Origin: Cylindrotheca closterium
Taxonomy: Eukaryota > Bacillariophyta > Bacillariophyceae > Bacillariales > Bacillariaceae
Length of the DNA: 22,650 nt
Assembly: GCA_933822405.4 (NCBI GenBank)
Contig: CAKOGP040001730.1
Span: forward strand, 1 to 22,650
Direction: 5' to 3'
Of this stretch, positions 1-9,492 are shown in pieces; position 1 is the first letter of the stretch, and each line of letters opens with the position of its first letter. The position numbers and the translations under genes were made by a program. A model generated the notes under the pieces. That model searched no databases, was not told the origin of the DNA, and saw only the letters and a list, made by a program, of their open reading frames with translations.

Positions 1-361
1 AACAGGTGCCAGTGATGCTGGGCTTCTACCTGCGGATGAACAGTCTCACCACTTCCTATTAGATCTTATTCTACTGCTATTCTTGCCAGAAGTCAATCAA
101 CAATGATCTCCACAAGCAGGTACAAAAGATCTCTTCCGGAAGCCACCTGCGTCAGCTCTCACCAGCTGTCGCGGCGTATAAAGCACATACACAAATGTTC
201 TTCACAAACTAGTCACAGATCCGGATCTACCGTCAATACTTATCCATCTCTGTGCGTACTCGAACCATACTACTGTCCGTGTTCAATACCACGAATGTCC
301 GACCTTACTGTCCGACATATTCGACTGCTCTTTTATCCATTAAGATCCCATTTCACCAGCA
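1..361 (-). repeat. LTR1 copy, inverted, cut by window start
   Basis: This stretch matches the reverse complement of the LTR at 5195-5659 and, in the same orientation, the array units from 18014 onward, with scattered substitutions. It ends at 361 with CACCAGCA where other copies end CACCAACA, which is the inverted TGTTGG start of the LTR. About 105 bases of the other end lie off the window. The DNA to its right (362 onward) does not carry the GACAGGAGTG tract that precedes the LTR in the intact 3' junctions. It is therefore more likely a solo LTR or the 5' LTR of an element lying to the left than the 3' LTR of something in this window. Confidence 0.85.
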
Positions 362-1420
362 GAATTTTCCGTTTTTCTCGCCCAAGGCGGCAGCTGGAGA
401 GATTTTTTTTTGTAATTTCAAGGCCAGTTGTTGTTGGTCGTGTGGGGGAGTGATGGAGCTCGAAGGCAAGGTGTATTGTTGCTTTGTGGGAAATTGGCGC
501 AGAGTCGGAGGCCTATCTACTGTTCTTGGCCTCCCTCCATCAAGCTACAATCATCCTTTTGTTTTTCAAGTGTGCTGGGGCCTGGACATTTGGCCACAAC
601 TGGAAGTTTCATGTGGAAACTCAGGAGCGCCATGCCACAAATTGTCCCCCCCCTTTGTCCACAAGTGATCTTCAGTGGCACCGCCGCCTCCATGTTTGCG
701 GGAAAAAAAGGAGCGCCAGCGCTAAGTCCTCCAAGATTACTGACTGCACACACACACAGGCCAGTCCACCATTTGATGTGCCTGTCCTCTAGCAACATGG
801 GTGTGCGCAAGGGTGCAGCTCATGTGATGTTCCTGCTGAACATCACGCTTTTGGACGTCTCTCCTACTCTGATCTTCAGAGTTTGGAGCGTGTTGAAATT
901 GCTCTCTTGGAGACCATTCATTGGAAACTCCTTGATAGAAGACGTCCGATCGGACAGACGGACAAATGTCCGTTTGGTCCGTTTTGTTCGGGGGATTCCT
1001 ATGAGTCGGTTTTGCAGGGAATCCAAAAACATGGAATTGTGCGCTTGGACCATCAAACGTCTGAGCGCCACAAAAATCCCATACTGAATCCTGCAGGAGT
1101 TCTGTACGTGGGTTTTGTACCGGCCTTTCTGGATTGCAAACATCCAGTAAAGGTTTGGGGTTTTTGTGCAAGGCTTTTGCTTTGCCCATTCCATGTAGAT
1201 AACAAGTCTTTTAGAATAGTTATTTCCTGTAGAGATGATTATTTTGTATTAGACGGATCGGAGATCGCTATGGCCTGTGGCTCTGCATGACGACTTGATG
1301 GGTCGCATGTTGGCACGGCTGGTTGGCAATGATGGCTTCATGGGCCACAAAGTTGTCAATTGGTTTGGACGACAACAAGCCTGTCGCTTGTCTGATGTCC
1401 GCCAGAACCAAAATTCAACT
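362..1420. other. About 1.06 kb with no recognisable gene
   Basis: Open frames up to 219 codons occur here on both strands, but they overlap one another and none shows a domain or composition I recognise. Visible local structure is a short (CA)6 run at 747-758 and a cluster of CGGAC/GTCCG palindromes at 944-972. The cluster resembles motifs found in both LTR families of this window. It could be an older, unrelated transposon remnant; I cannot assign it. Confidence 0.5.
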
Positions 1421-2527
1421 ATAGGATTTGAAAAGGACAATCAATAGGATTGACGGACAAACCAGGACCAAATGGGGTACCAAGCTATGGTGCAAATGAG
1501 AGAGAGGGTGGTGAGGGCGGGAAAAGCAAAAGAGCTGACGGTCTTGACCAAGCAGCTAGGCTCCTTCTATTGTCTCCATCATCCCACAAGCTCCCATTGC
1601 GAACAATGTCTTCTCCAAATCTTCTGCCCTCTTCATTGACACTCTTCGCTCCATCCGCCAACCGTGTACTTCACTGAAGCAACGCGCCGTAATCAACACA
1701 ACGAAAACTGAGACTAAGGAAGAGCTAGACAGGCCCATATGTCTCCCGGGCGCCGCCTTGACTGCTGGGCTTGAATTGCATGATGTAGTCTTTGTCTGGA
1801 GAAATTACGCACATGTGCTACCATGGAAACTGTGGAAAAAGCCTGATGCTACATACAAGAAGCGAGTAGGTTTGGCACATTAGCGAGGTACTAAGTTAGT
1901 GACTGGTTTCCACCAAGGTCAAATCATAGGATTTGAAAAGGACAATCAATAGGATTGACAGACAAACCAGGACCAAATGGGGTACCGAGCTATGGTGCAA
2001 ATGAGAGAGAGGGTGGTGAGGGTGAGAAAAAGAAAAAAAGCCGACGGTCTTGACCAAGCAGCTAAGCTCCTTCTATCATCTCCATCATCCCACAAGCTCC
2101 CATTGCAAACAATGTCGTCTCCAAATCTTCTGCCCTCTTTGTCGACACTCTTTACTCCGTCCGCCAACCGTGTACTTCACTGAAGCGACGCGCCGCAATC
2201 AACACAACGGAAAAATTGAGACTAAGGAAGAGCTAGACAGGCCCATATGTCCTTGCCGATCAAAATTTGAAGATTACCCAGCGCCGCCTTGACTGCTGGG
2301 CTTGAATTGCATGATGTAGTCTTTGTCTGGAGAAATTACGCACATGTGCTACCATGGAAACTGTGGAAAAAGCCTGATGCTACATACAAGAAGCAAGTAG
2401 GTTTGGCACAGTAGCGAGTTACTAAGTTAGTGACTGATTTGCACCAAGGTCAAATCATAGGATTCAAAAAGGACAATCAATAGGATTGACAGACAAACCA
2501 GGACCAAGTTATGGTGCAAATGAGAGA
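1421..2527. repeat. Tandem duplication, about 2.1 copies of a 505/531-bp unit
   Basis: The phrase ATAGGATTTGAAAAGGACAA begins at 1421 and 1926, and a variant (ATAGGATTC...) begins at 2457. This gives units 1421-1925 (505 bp), 1926-2456 (531 bp) and a partial third unit to about 2527. The first two match closely along their length. The main difference is near 1743/2250, where the second copy carries about 23 extra bases between CATATGTC and GCGCCGCC. Short open frames in each copy do not keep their frame between copies, so I do not call coding. The function is unknown; it may be part of an unrecognised mobile element. Confidence 0.85.
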
Positions 2528-2889
2528 GCCACCAAACTACGGGTGCGATTGCTTTCTAAGGAAAGCGGAAGACAAAGGCCACAAAATGCAAGCGAAGGCA
2601 TGGGAAAATTGAAAAAAAAATCAAAATCAAAATTGCAAAAAAGAAAAAGAAAAGAAAAAACAAAAAAGAAAAAGTTCCAAGGATCGAAATCTGGGTGTTC
2701 GATCATAAAGGAAAGAACAAAAGGGGGGAGGAAGGGAGGTGCCCAAGAAAGTGAGAGAAAGGAGGGAAAGGAACAAAAGGAAGAAAGACAAAGTGGAAAG
2801 GGAAAATGGAGAAAGGAGGATGAAGTGAAAAAAGAGAAATAGGAGGAGAGTAGTAGATATGATTGTGTATCAAAACAATGTTTGGTATG
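2528..2889. repeat. Purine-rich low-complexity tract
   Basis: From about 2600 to 2850 the plus strand is overwhelmingly A and G (runs such as GAAAGAGAAA, AAAGGAGGGAAAGG), first A-rich and then mixed GA. It begins where the third partial tandem copy breaks off. A 118-codon Lys/Glu-rich frame crosses it, but that composition is what any purine tract would give. No gene is called. Confidence 0.75.
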
Positions 2890-2891
2890 AG

Positions 2892-3020
2892 TCAAGAAGC
2901 AGCTTGAGCTGCAGTGACTTCAGACTGAGTAGCTGAGGCAAGTTGTGTAATTGCCCGGTTTTGTTGCTCCAAAAGGTGTGCAACATTACGAAGGTAAAGG
3001 AAAAAAGAATCAGAGCGCCA
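2892..3020 (-). pseudogene. Tyrosine recombinase C-terminal tail (fragment)
   Basis: Read on the minus strand from 3020, this encodes 42 residues beginning WRSDSFFLYLRN and ending TAAQAAS, then TGA at 2892-2894. The start matches the box-II end of the DIRS-type tyrosine recombinase found at 14678-15124 in this window (QWRSDEVFWYLH). It includes the WRSD segment and the Tyr that would be the nucleophile (residue 9, in LYL). The rest of the gene is missing because an inverted LTR2 starts one base away at 3022. The downstream residues are not closely similar to the 14.7-kb copy, so this is a different family member. Identification rests on a short motif. Confidence 0.6.
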
Positions 3021-3021
3021 G

Positions 3022-3357
3022 TGTTAGAATACAGCAAAATGTGCTCTGTCGTGAGTGCCTTTAGCGCTCAGAACAAACTCTCTGCAATCTAAATTTGTAA
3101 TTGACTATACAACACTTTCACGACAATAGTTCTCCTGTGTTAGGTATACTTTGAGTGAAATTGTTCCTATTTGATTAATGTTTGGCTTGAATTGATGATT
3201 CAATCACAAAAGTGAGTTCAAAGATTTTCCCTTGGTAAATCCCTTGTTTACGGAACTCGATTCGACTTCTATGAGGATTCTGTGTTGGATTCAGTACTTT
3301 GGGACATCTTGTATTATTCCCTACTGCATTGTACAAAACATCAATACCACACTATAA
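3022..3357 (-). repeat. LTR2, inverted and truncated
   Basis: This is the reverse complement of the 3'-terminal two thirds of the LTR at 7570-8076. It starts TGTTAGAATACAGC, the inverted CTAACA end, and similarity runs to about 3357 and then stops. About 170-200 bp of the LTR's TGTTGG end are missing. The copies differ by small indels and substitutions. Because it is inverted relative to the other LTR2 it cannot be the partner LTR of the same unrearranged element. Confidence 0.85.
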
Positions 3358-3503
3358 AACTCAGAAATCAAAAATCAAAAACTAAAAGGTAGAAGATTAT
3401 TTTCCATGCGCAGCACTAAAACAAAACTGTACCAGTCCTACGCATTTTCTACGTAAAGGAAAACAGTTGTTGTTGCTGAAACAGGAAAGAATTTTACTTT
3501 AAC

Positions 3504-5104
3504 ATGAAGGATAACATTGTCAACCCGCCGGAGAAGGATCCAAATTTGATCATGACTGTAGCTGACCAAGGTCAGGGAGGTCTCGAGGCAAAAACCCAAT
3601 CAAATTTGACCACTCAATTGTTGATTGCTCTAACAAAGGATAATCCTGCCATGATGCTACTGGCCAAAAAGAATGATAGTATAAGGATCAAAGGACGCTG
3701 AGTATTCAAAGGTAACGAGACCCGGGATTGGTTGTCTCGTGAGGACACCGCAAGTCCCACAGCTTTGCATGAAGCTAATATCTGCACGTGTGTAATTGAT
3801 GCCCATGAAGGTAGAAACGTCATGTCAATGGATATACCTAACGCGTTTATCCAAACATTGATGCCTGAGCAGGAAGAAGGAGAAGATCGAGTAGTAATGA
3901 AAATTACTGGACTGCTGGTTGATTATATGATTGAACTAGATCCAACGTATCGGGATTTTGTAGTAATCGAAAATGGACGTCGAGTGATCTATGTTGTGAT
4001 CCTCCATGCTAGCTATGGTATCAAAATCTGAGGGCATCACTGGACGAATACGGATTCGTGTTCAATGTATACGATCCGTGCATTGCAAATATGATGGTCA
4101 ATGAAAAGCAACTGACTATCAGGTTTCATGTTGATGATGTGCTAGCGAGCCACATGGAACAAAGAGTTCTTGAGGATTTCTTTACATGGATAAATGAGAG
4201 ATACGGAGGACTAAAGGAAGTGACCTGCACACGGGGACGAGTTCACACCTATCTGGGAATGACATTGGACTATTCGAAGAAAAGAAAGTTGAAGATTTGA
4301 ATGGACGATTATGTTCAAAGAATGCTTGACAAATTTTCTGTTAAGTTTAAGGAAGACAACAAACAGGAAATACCTGCTGGCAATAATTTGCTGGAGGTAG
4401 GAAAAGGAAAACTATTGGATAAGGATCAACAGACTGAGTTTCACAGGTTTGTTGCAAAACATTTGTTTTTGACCAAACGTGCGCGTCTGGATATGCATCC
4501 CACAGTGCCAATTTTGGCTTCACGAGTTCAAAACCCAAATCAGAGTGATTGGCATAAACTTGTAAGGCTTATGAGATACATGCACTCTACCAAGAAATGG
4601 CATCTCACGCTGAGCACTGACAACCTTCGTGGAATGAATGGTTTGCCAATGCATCTTTTGCGGTTCACCCTGATTTCAAGAGTCACACAGGAGGAGTGAT
4701 GACCATGGGTGGTGGAGCAATGCAGGCTATGTCCAAGAAACAAAAGCAAAACAGCCGCAGCAGTACACATGCGGAACTAATTGGAGTAGATGATGCAATC
4801 ACACAAGTGTTGTGGACATGCATGTTCATGGGAGAACAAGGCTATCTGATAGAGAAGAATATCTTGTATCAAGACAATATGAGCTCCATTCTCCTCGAAA
4901 AGAACGGAAGATCAAGTGCTGGCAAGAGAAGCCGAGCATTGAACATCCATTAATTCTTATTTCACTGATCAGGTTGAGAAAGGAAATCTTACAATCAAAC
5001 ACATGCCAACTGATGACATGTGGGGGGATTATATGACAAAACCTTTGCAAGGGGAAAAGTTCCGCAAATTTCGGGCATTGATCCAAGGGGATCAGGAAGA
5101 TTAG
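3504..5104 (+). pseudogene. Ty1/copia pol remnant (RT and RNase H), element 1
   Basis: This remnant of a copia polyprotein would copy element RNA into DNA. Readable blocks in order are: the pre-RT linker (AMMLLAKKND...IKGR, about 3645-3698); the RT start (DWLSREDTASPT, MSMDIPNAFIQT); the RT core with catalytic FHVDD intact at about 4124-4138; KKRKLKI-stop-MDDYVQRML; and RNase H (HPDFKSHTGGV, SRSSTHAELIGVDD, ILYQDNMSS). It ends MTKPLQGEKFRKFRALIQ and a TAG at 5102-5104. It is dead: TGA at 3699-3701 where relatives have Leu, a deletion with frameshift near 4015-4035 removing the YGMLQS region, TGA at 4298-4300 where element 2 has Arg, and frameshifts near 4640 and 4950. Gag, protease and integrase are absent. 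The first 45 or so codons from 3504 are not recognisably copia. Confidence 0.9.
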
Positions 5105-5126
5105 ATATAACCTTCTTGGGTTATAT
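5105..5126 (+). other. Short hairpin just after the element 1 pol stop
   Basis: ATATAACC (5105-5112) and GGTTATAT (5119-5126) are perfect inverted arms around a 6-base loop, starting on the base after the pol stop codon. It may be an RNA 3' structure or chance in an AT-rich leader to the PPT. Confidence 0.35.
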
Positions 5127-5184
5127 ATACACGTTACATATTAAAAGAAAAAGGATTCGTCATCGCAACTGGAGTCGTCGATAC

Positions 5185-5194
5185 GACAGGAGTG
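5185..5194 (+). promoter_or_regulatory. Putative polypurine tract before LTR1
   Basis: GACAGGAGTG sits directly before the TGTTGG start of LTR1. The same ten bases stand before LTR2 at 7560-7569, although the LTR bodies are unrelated. Position and conservation suit the plus-strand primer site of reverse transcription, although the tract is not purely purine. Confidence 0.6.
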
Positions 5195-5659
5195 TGTTGG
5201 TGAAATGGGATCTTGATAGGTAAAAGAACAGTCGAACATGTCGGACAGTGAAGTCGGACACTGGTGATATCGAACACGGACAGAAGTACGGTTCGAGTAC
5301 GTACAGAGATGGATAAGTATTGAAGGTAGATCTACTCTGTGACTAGTTCGTGAAGAACATGTGCGTATGTGCTTTATACGCCGCGACAGCTGGTGAGAGC
5401 TGACGCAGATGGCTTCCGGAAGAGATTTTTGTACCTGCTTGTGGAGATCATTGTTGATCGACTTCTGGCAAGAATAGCAGTAGAATAAGATCTAATAGGA
5501 AGTGGTGAGACTGTTCATCCGCAGGTTGAAGCCCAGCATCACTGGCACCTGTTCCTATTGTAGGCAATCCATAGCCAACGTAGATTTGAGCTCAGTAAAC
5601 TCCAGAGGTAGCTAGAGCGTTGAGGCTCTCATTACAGCTACAGAGTTGATTATCTGACA
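5195..5659 (+). repeat. LTR1, complete 3' LTR of copia element 1
   Basis: This 465-bp LTR begins TGTTGG and ends CTGACA, giving the TGT...ACA inverted termini expected of LTRs. Its reverse complement is the monomer of the array from 18014 and the repeat at 1-361. It follows the pol remnant and PPT of element 1, so it is that element's 3' LTR. Near its start it carries a cluster of GTCGGACA motifs (5240-5247 and 5253-5260, with related GTCGAACA and CACGGACA). The base after it, 5660, is already inside the open pol frame of element 2. The 5' partner LTR is not visible in this window. Confidence 0.9.
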
Positions 5660-7465
5660 GAAGTCACAGTACTAAAGACAGTAAAGCTATTCTTGAAGCA
5701 CAGCACGATCTATGTTTCCAACAGATTGGGAATGAGATGAAAGCTGATTATGAAGAGCACGACGCTATTCTGATCGCTCGTTGCATGATGCAGATCAAGG
5801 CCAAGTTTGATACTGACGAAGGTCTGAACTTCATCCAACAGTATTACATCAATCAAGGACTGAAGAAGTTTGGTGATGATGGAAAGGATGCTGCGGATAA
5901 GGAATTGAGACAAATGCTCCTGAGAGATTGTTTCACTCCCAAATTTGTCAAAGGCATGACCGCGTCTGAGCAAAGGCCCAATCAGCAATGATGTTACTTG
6001 TGGAGAAGCAATTCAAAAAGACAGTTAAAGGTCGCCTAGTATACCAAGGCAATGGAACTCGTGAATGGTCATCGCGAGAGGACACTGCAAGTCCAACTGC
6101 TTTGCAAGAAGCAATCACCACTACTTGAGTTATTGATGCACAAGAAGGTAGAGATATAATGTCAATGGACGTTCCTAAAGCTTTCATTCAAACTTATATG
6201 CCCAAAGCTAAGGAAGGAGAAGATCGAATCTACATGAAAATCACTGGCATGATGGTCCAGATATTGTTTGACATGGCCCCAGAGTATCGCGAATATGTTG
6301 TTTTAGAGAACGGAAAGCGAGAAATCTATGTGCGGGTACTACGTGCTATATATGGGATGTTGCAATCAAGCCTCCTATTCTATAATCAGTTTCAAAGTGA
6401 TTTGGAGGCAAAGGGATTTGTTTTCAATCCGTATGACCCGTGTGTTGCTAACAAAGTTGTTGATGGAAAACAGCAAACTGTCAGATTTCATGTTGACAAT
6501 CTTATGTCAAGTCACATGGATCCGAAAGTAAATGACGAATTTGCTAAGTGGTTGAACATGAAATATGGTTCAATCAAGGCATGTACAATCGTCAGAGGAA
6601 AGATACACAGATATCTTGGAATGACTTTGGCTTTCTTGGTGAAAGGAAAACTCAAGATCCGCATGGACGACTATGTCAAGATCATGTTGGAATATTTTCC
6701 TATCAAGTTCAACAAGGATTCAAAGCAGGAAACACCAGCTGGTAACAATTTTACTGGAAGCTGGTAAAGGGAAGTTACTCAGTGCTGAGTACCGTCAGAT
6801 CTTCCATACTACTGTTGCAAGGGGACTTTATGTCTCTAAAAGATAACTGTTTGGATATCCATCCAACAATTACTATTCTTGCCTCAAGAGTTCGAGAGCC
6901 TACAGAGTCTGATTGGAAGAAGTGTGTTTGCATGATGCAATATTTGTTTTGTACATTGTTGTATCACCTGACACTTTCCGCAGAATCACTACGAGTCATG
7001 AAATGGATGATTGACGCATCATTTGCGGTGCATCCAGATTTCAAGAGCCATACTGGCGGCACTCTATCCTTTGGAGGAGGTGCAGCTCAAGTGATGTCGA
7101 AGAAGCAAAAGCTAAACAGCAGAAGTAGTACGGAAGCGGAACTGATTGCTGTTGACGATGTTGTCACGATGATACTATGGACGAAGTTGTTCATGGAGTG
7201 GCAAGGGTATCCGATTGAGAAGAACATCTTGTATCAGGATAATAAAAGCGCAATTCTACTGGAAGATAATGGTCGCAAGAGCGCAGGCAAAAGAAGCTGA
7301 GCTATCAATATTCGTTATTTCTATATCACAGATCAAGTTGAGAAAGGAAATGTTAAGATCAAATACTGTCCAACTGACAATATGATTGCGGATTTCATGA
7401 CTAAGCCATTGCAAGGAGAGAAGTTTTGCAAGTTCAGGGATCTGATTCTTGGTCCACAGGAATAG
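5660..7465 (+). pseudogene. Ty1/copia pol remnant (RT and RNase H), element 2
   Basis: This is a second copia pol remnant, parallel to element 1 but of another lineage. From 5662 one frame is open through the pre-RT linker (FIQQYYINQGLKKFG, LRDCFTPKFVKGMT). A +1 shift near 5970 leads into KGRLVYQGNGTREW...REDTASPT, then TGA at about 6127. From 6159 the RT runs MSMDVPKAFIQT, LRAIYGMLQSSLLFY, FNPYDPCVANK, then FHVDN where FHVDD is expected, so the second catalytic Asp is Asn. KGKLKIRMDDYV follows; frames break near 6750-6830 before the RNase H half (HPDFKSHTGGT, SRSSTEAELIAVDD, ILYQDNKSA). TGA falls at about 7298. The end is MTKPLQGEKF and TAG at 7463-7465. Gag, protease and integrase are not present to the left, where element 1's LTR interrupts it. 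Confidence 0.9.
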
Positions 7466-7559
7466 GTCAGACAGGTATGTATGTTCAAATGAAAGTACAA
7501 AACAAAATAAACAGTGAATGAGAGCATGTCCCACTGCTGCCAATGGTGATTGTCACAAT

Positions 7560-7569
7560 GACAGGAGTG
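7560..7569 (+). promoter_or_regulatory. Putative polypurine tract before LTR2
   Basis: GACAGGAGTG lies immediately before the TGTTGG start of LTR2 and is identical to the tract before LTR1 at 5185-5194. It probably marks plus-strand priming for element 2. Confidence 0.6.
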
Positions 7570-8076
7570 TGTTGGGATATGACAAAATATGAGTTTTTAC
7601 ATTCCAAAAAGAAACTATGCAAGTACAAAGTTTGTGACATGTACGATCAAACTTTGATCGTGATGTTGGGATTCAACGCAAGTATGCCGGACGCAAGTCT
7701 GTCGGACAATATATATCCACACAAAAAGGGAATGACCCTATACAAGTGGGATATTGATGTTGTGTACGATGCAGTAGGGAATAATACAAGGTGTCCCAAA
7801 GTACTGCATTCAACACAGAATCCTTGTAGAAGTCGAATCGAGTTCTGTAAACAAGGGATTTTCCAAGGGAAAATTGTTGAACTCACTTTTGTGATTGAAT
7901 CATCAATTCAAGCCAAACATTAATCAAATTGGAACAATTTCACTCAAAGCATACCTAACACAGGAGAACTATTGTTGTGAAAGTGTTGGATAGGGGATTA
8001 CAAATTTAGATTGCAGAGAGTTTGTTCTGAGCGCTAAAGGCACTCACGATAGAGCACATTTTGCTTTTTTCTAACA
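7570..8076 (+). repeat. LTR2, complete 3' LTR of copia element 2
   Basis: This 507-bp LTR begins TGTTGG and ends CTAACA, with inverted termini. The inverted copy at 3022-3357 defines the same right end independently. Inside are a 19-base palindrome at 7643-7661 (ACGATCAAA-C-TTTGATCGT), and one GTCGGACA motif at 7701-7708 followed at once by ATATATAT, which could be the TATA region of the LTR promoter. It sits about 100 bp after the element 2 pol stop. Confidence 0.9.
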
Positions 8077-9250
8077 CATCCTATCCAAATCACTACAGCT
8101 CCGTTGAACAAAGTTCTAGGCTTCAAAAAGAGTGTGGCAGTATATTGGCAAACCGGAATTTACTAGCACTACATGAGGTGTAGAAACATACATGGTAAAA
8201 ACTTATTGTTAGAGCTTCTAGCTAGATGACCATTATTTTTTTTTCAACAGTCTCCAGTTTTGAGTGTCGCTTGTAATTCTTTGAATGAAGTCATTGTCCC
8301 CAAATTGGCAGAATCAAGTCCTCATTCATTGTATTCTATTCTTTCATCAGAATAAAAATGTGAAAAAGAACTTCGCATGCATCTTTTATATGATTGTAGA
8401 AAGCTTCATTCAAAACGCTGGCCTGAATAAAGATTCTTTTTGTCACAACGGATCCCACAGTTGGGATTCTGCGCTTGTCGTCGTCTTTGAATTTTTCCCA
8501 ACAAAAGTTGATTATTGGGTCCTTGATTGTTGCATACACATGTACCAGTAGTATATTTGCGATGAAATTGACCTCTGCGTTTACCCTTTATGTTTCTACC
8601 CAATCAACAAGCCGATTGATGCTTCAGGTCCAGATACTCAGCAAATTACACAGGCTAGATGTCGCAAGTCTCAGAGAAGTGTATACTTCACTAGAATCGC
8701 AGCAATAGTCTCAACTGGTAGATTTTACTGCCCTCTCATGCCTTGATTGACCATTCAAGGATGATGTCAATTCAATCACAATACGATGCAATCAAGTTGT
8801 TAAAACCACTTTCCAACAAGCGCAAAGTTGGGGGATGGTCGCACTTTTATCAATGCGTAGGACATCGATTGATTGCATTTTGCTTGCATTAAAAAAAAAT
8901 GAATCCGAATCCACAATGCTGGCGTATTGTTGCAGCTTGCGTGAAGCTGATGATTCATTCTTTGCTTGTTGTGCTGCTTGTTGTGCTGGAGTCTGCCGTT
9001 CGCACTTCAGGTGCCTGTCATGTCATCATCTTTATCTCATATATAACTAATGCATTCATCATGTTTTAAAACTATCTCAAGTTTCTAGATTGCCATTAAC
9101 GTAACGGCTGTCATGGCCATTTACCATACAGAGGTGACCCAGTACTGTTGAACCAGTTTGAGGCATCCAATCCCAGGGAAGTTGCTTGTATTGGATATTA
9201 CATTGCACCCTTGCACATGTAGAAACGATCTTGCCACTCAAGGCGGCATA
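8077..9250. other. About 1.17 kb between LTR2 and the non-LTR element; no gene called
   Basis: This is AT-rich DNA with frequent stops. On the minus strand, 8336-8539 gives a 67-codon frame (core RIPTVGSVVTKRIFIQASVL) that looks more protein-like than its surroundings, but I do not recognise it and flanking frames are closed. It may be a transposase or host-gene relic. The rest shows nothing I can support. Confidence 0.4.
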
Positions 9251-9492
9251 TTTTTATTTTGTTTTGAGTTATTGAAGGTGATGGTGGGCATGATTGTGTA
9301 GCAGGTGGGAAGCCAATTGTTCTTGTGCCTTACTGCCATGGGTATATCGATCCAAGGAATTGGAGAGTGTCCCAATGGCACAGTGTTCCAGAACAATGTG
9401 ACGGCCATCTATGTGACAGACTGCAGTTCCCTAGTCCTGTGGTCGACAGAGGGATAGTGAAACATGGAGGGGCAGAGAGATGGCCAAGACAT

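Noticed and set aside
428..1087. 219-codon frame as a gene
   Set aside because: No domain, no supporting context, and equally long frames overlap it on both strands.
1450..2183. Small duplicated gene ending SANRVLH in both tandem copies
   Set aside because: The starts and frames differ between copies, the shared end only reflects DNA identity, and composition is not protein-like.
2486..2842. 118-codon Lys/Glu-rich protein
   Set aside because: The composition follows directly from the purine tract; no complex sequence.
3022..8076. The two LTR2 copies as the paired LTRs of one element
   Set aside because: They are in opposite orientation and the left one is truncated; pairing would need an extra inversion for which I see no evidence.
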